Origin: Penium margaritaceum | Taxonomy: Eukaryota > Streptophyta > Zygnematophyceae > Desmidiales > Peniaceae | Length of the DNA stretch: 64,000 nt | Reading direction: 5' to 3' | Assembly (NCBI GenBank): GCA_023375785.1 | Contig: SZWC01000557.1 | Coordinates: 333,655-397,654, forward strand | Shown here: positions 61,568 through 64,000 of the stretch, piece by piece | Layout of the letters: each line of letters opens with the position of its first letter | Numbering within the stretch: the first letter of the stretch is position 1 | The notes under the pieces: generated by a model | Told to the model about the DNA's origin: nothing | The model's database searches: none | What the model saw: the letters and a program-made list of their open reading frames with translations, nothing else | Program-made: the position numbers and the translations under genes

Positions 61568-61949
61568 GAGCATGCCGACAACCAAAAGAACGGCATTACT
61601 CAAGCGTGGAGCCTACGGCCCTGATTTTGGCAGAAACCACCACTCTTCAAGGGACAAGGATGGGTTCATCTCCACTGGGGAAGCCGAATGTCACTTCATG
61701 TGTTCCAGTAGCAACCTTGTCCATGCGCAAGGCGAGGGAGATGAGTTGGCCACCATCAATGTTTACGATGCTCAAAGATACTTGAAGCTAAATAACTTTG
61801 TCTACATGACGTCTTTTGCACCAAACCTCTTGTCGGTGTCCAAAATCTCCAATCCCGATATGACTGTCATGTTCACGGAGGAGGAGGATGTGATTATCAA
61901 GAACAAGGACATCAATATCTCTCACTTCAAGGAGAATCTTTTTGCATAG
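61568..61949 (+). pseudogene. Family-2 protease (copy 2)
   Basis: PDFGRNHHSS (DFG) and APNLLSVSKI; stop at 61,947. Confidence 0.8.
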
Positions 61950-62398
61950 GTCCAAAGATTTGAAGGGTTCTACATGCTTCACACATGGGTCCTTGAGAGT
62001 ACAAATGAGGGATATGCAGCGGTTGAAGAGGTAACGTTTCTAAAGCCAGATGTTGCATAATAGGCCGTCACCATGGAGGTCAACTCAGCCAACAGAGATA
62101 ATGAGCTGTGGCATAGGCGGTTTGGCCATGTGGCTGAGAGCACATTGCAAGCAATGCACCGGCACGAAGTGATTCATGAGATAGAGGGATGCAAACTCAA
62201 GGATAAGGGAAAGCATAGAAGCTGTGTGAGCCATGCTTACAGGGCACGGTAACAAGAAAGCCCTTTGACTGTAATGGGCAACGTGCAGTAACAATCTGAG
62301 ACCATTCCACACTCCTTTGAGTGGCGCCAACAAATGAATTTTTACCTTCATCTATGACCACAGTTGCAAGATGCGGATGTACCTCTTTAAGACAAAGA
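61950..62398 (+). pseudogene. Family-2 GAG-pre-integrase and integrase start (copy 2)
   Basis: NELWHRRFGHVAESTLQAMH keeps the HRR motif better than copy 1. Interrupted by the C LTR at 62,399. Confidence 0.82.
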
Positions 62399-63113
62399 TG
62401 TTGGAAAAGGAGCATTCGCGTTAGTTTAAGGCCCACGAGAGCAAATGATTTCATGGATCGTCCACCAGCCTTCACCATTGGAAAGATCCGATGGCAATAC
62501 GTCCACGGCCAATTTTTTTGGCCGATCCAATAGTCAGATTGAGAGATACAAACTTTCGAAGTATTTGAGTTCATCGACCGCCAGTGTCTAGATGACCATG
62601 GGTGATGGCTCTATGCCTTAGCCTAAGAAAAGAAAAGGGACAAGAAGTCCAGGGTCAAAATCTCATGGGAGAAATATCCAAAATGGTCGTAGATTCTTGG
62701 ATTGCCTTTTGAGAGTGTGCTCTCTTGGAGAAGGTACTTTCTTTACTTTTTAGGTGAGGTGAGATACTTGTGTGCTAGTCATGGACACATTGTGATTCGC
62801 CATGGAAGTTTGTGTTATGTGACCACTAGGAGTATCCCATGAGAGAATTTTCTAGCTATCTAAGCTATGTGTAAGTGGTCACCCCGATTGCTACGTTGAT
62901 TTCCTTTCTTGTGTGAGATTACGGACTTTTGTGTGTGAGCCTTAGTGTCAATGGCTAGGTTTGGTTTGTGAGAGGACTGACTTGCCAAAGCTCTAGCTCT
63001 ATATGTACTCCATGGTTTTGAGTGATTCAACATCGATACTTCAGTACAACTGATGTCCTTTGAGTCATACTTGTTTGATGCTCTAATGCTCCCTCTCTCC
63101 TCTAATTCTAATA
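62399..63113 (+). mobile_element. Element C 5' LTR (copy 2)
   Basis: Starts TGTTGGAAAAGG, ends TTCTAATA. PBS TTGGTATGAGATC at 63,115-63,127. Confidence 0.88.
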
Positions 63114-63138
63114 CTTGGTATGAGATCGACCCTCTGCC

Positions 63139-63148
63139 ACTTTCAGCT
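63139..63148 (+). other. Empty target site of the copy-1 solo LTR
   Basis: A single ACTTT followed by CAGCT, exactly the pre-insertion state of 13,057-13,804. Confidence 0.93.
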
Positions 63149-63877
63149 AGCGCAAGAGGTCACTTTGAGAGTGACGACTTTGGGTGAAAACGTCACCAAA
63201 TTTGCAATCAGTGGATATTCAAGTTCCCAAGACAAGTACTCAACCAGCCCAAGGTTACAATAATCAAGCACTGGATGTAAGAGTTATGCTGAAAACGAGG
63301 TCGTCCAAGGCTACACTCCTCTCACTAAGTAGGACTGTTGATTTGAAATGACCATAAGTATCTCATTTGTTTATCAAATTTAAAAAGTAGCACATGAAAA
63401 TCGACATATTTACCATAACATGTTTCAAGAGGGCATGTCTATGAGAATCCCCTGTTGATGTCCTTGTTATATGCGTCGATTGCACAGGGTTTGAGATGCA
63501 TTTTCAAGTGATGGCTCCAGGATTTTCAAATTCAAAGTGTGATGGCCTCCAGTGTCCATTTTTTGTGAGACAGATTTGTGGCGGAAGCAACAGCAGAAGC
63601 AGGGGTAGTGCCGCTACTCAAGATTGGTGTTCAGCATTACAACGCTGAAAATGGCAGCAGCAAGCGCTGTAATAGCAGCCCAATCCTTTGAGAGGCTTCA
63701 AAAACACACCATATGAAAATTTTGGAAGATTCGTACTCGCATCCCTTTGAAGGAGAGGGGTTTGTGGCAGGTGGTGAGCGGTAACAAGCATGCTCCGCCT
63801 CCACAAGCGAGAGGTATCACCCTAGTGGAGATGTAGGCAAGGAAGACGCTGCAGAAAGGTTTGGCAGATGCAAGTTC
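63149..63877 (+). pseudogene. Element C leader and gag start (copy 2)
   Basis: Leader to about 63,650, then MAAASAVIAAQSFERLQ. Same LWQVV region. Cut at 63,877 by a private insertion. Confidence 0.8.
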
Positions 63878-64000
63878 TGTTGGATCTGGAGGAGAGAGGG
63901 AGCCTTGGAGCAGCGAGCATGTGGGACTGAAAGGGCATCACTTGTGCTGAAGAATGGTTGTTCAATCACTCAAAATGATGGAGTACATATAGAGCTAGAG
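63878..64000 (-). mobile_element. Family-3 LTR in minus orientation, private to copy 2, runs off window
   Basis: Starts TGTTGGATCTGGAGG (inverse of a family-3 LTR end) and matches 41,935-42,060. Copy 1 is uninterrupted here (CAAGTTCATCTAC at 14,530). Confidence 0.9.

Larger units (their letters stand above)
49552..63877. repeat. Segmental duplication, copy 2
   Basis: Counterpart of 1-14,538. It keeps the 722 bp lost at 4,741 and has 194 bp more near 57,310-57,510. It lacks the B zinc knuckles and the solo LTR. It is interrupted at 63,878 by a private family-3 LTR and contains an assembly gap. Confidence 0.93.

Overview
The window is a eukaryotic transposable-element graveyard. I found no host gene, rRNA gene or functional tRNA gene. 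The elements are LTR retrotransposons of plant-type Ty1/copia and Ty3/gypsy lineages, plus hAT-like MITEs and a tRNA-derived SINE-like sequence. Nested insertions, 5-bp target-site duplications (TSDs), plant-type initiator-tRNA primer sites and CpG decay suggest a repeat-rich streptophyte genome (land plant or charophyte alga). The species cannot be told from this sequence. Almost every coding region carries stops and frameshifts.

Layout. (1) About 1-14,540 and 49,552-63,877 are two diverged copies of one nest of elements, about 49.5 kb apart. In order the nest holds: a minus-strand copia (A in copy 1, G in copy 2) inside a plus-strand family-2 copia (F); a family-3 LTR and leader; a second family-2 copia whose 5' LTR is split by a minus-strand gag-only element (B, B'); and a family-3 copia (C). 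(2) 15,926-22,536 is a complete family-1 copia (D) with both LTRs and a GGAAA TSD, inserted in the integrase of C. (3) 22,627-25,445 holds family-2 LTR fragments and a gag relic (J). (4) 25,753-39,193 is a 13.4-kb Ty3/gypsy element on the minus strand with 1.32-kb LTRs and an AGGCA TSD. (5) 39,194-45,543 holds a SINE-like tRNA relic and truncated copia pieces in both orientations (H, I, I2, E, F). (6) 45,544-52,013 is the complete minus-strand copia G, which leads into the second copy of the nest.

The most unusual object is the Ty3/gypsy element. Its gag, protease, reverse transcriptase and RNase H are in the usual order. Between RNase H and the integrase zinc-binding (H2C2-like) motif lie about 4 kb of extra coding sequence: a second aspartic protease with an intact DTGA site (the first has NTGA), a Pro/Thr/Ala-rich linker, an unrecognised 187-aa domain and an Ala/Glu-rich coiled coil. 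No integrase catalytic core is visible after the H2C2 motif. In its place a Cys-rich reading frame encodes five successive PHD-like (C4HC3-type) zinc-finger units.

Two ways of priming reverse transcription coexist among the copia elements. Families 1, 2 and B have primer-binding sites complementary to the anticodon arm of initiator tRNA-Met (half-tRNA priming, as in Drosophila copia). Family 3 has the usual site for the tRNA 3' end. Two assembly gaps (24,527 and 59,819-59,822) are flanked by direct duplicates of the neighbouring sequence and look like unmerged contig overlaps.
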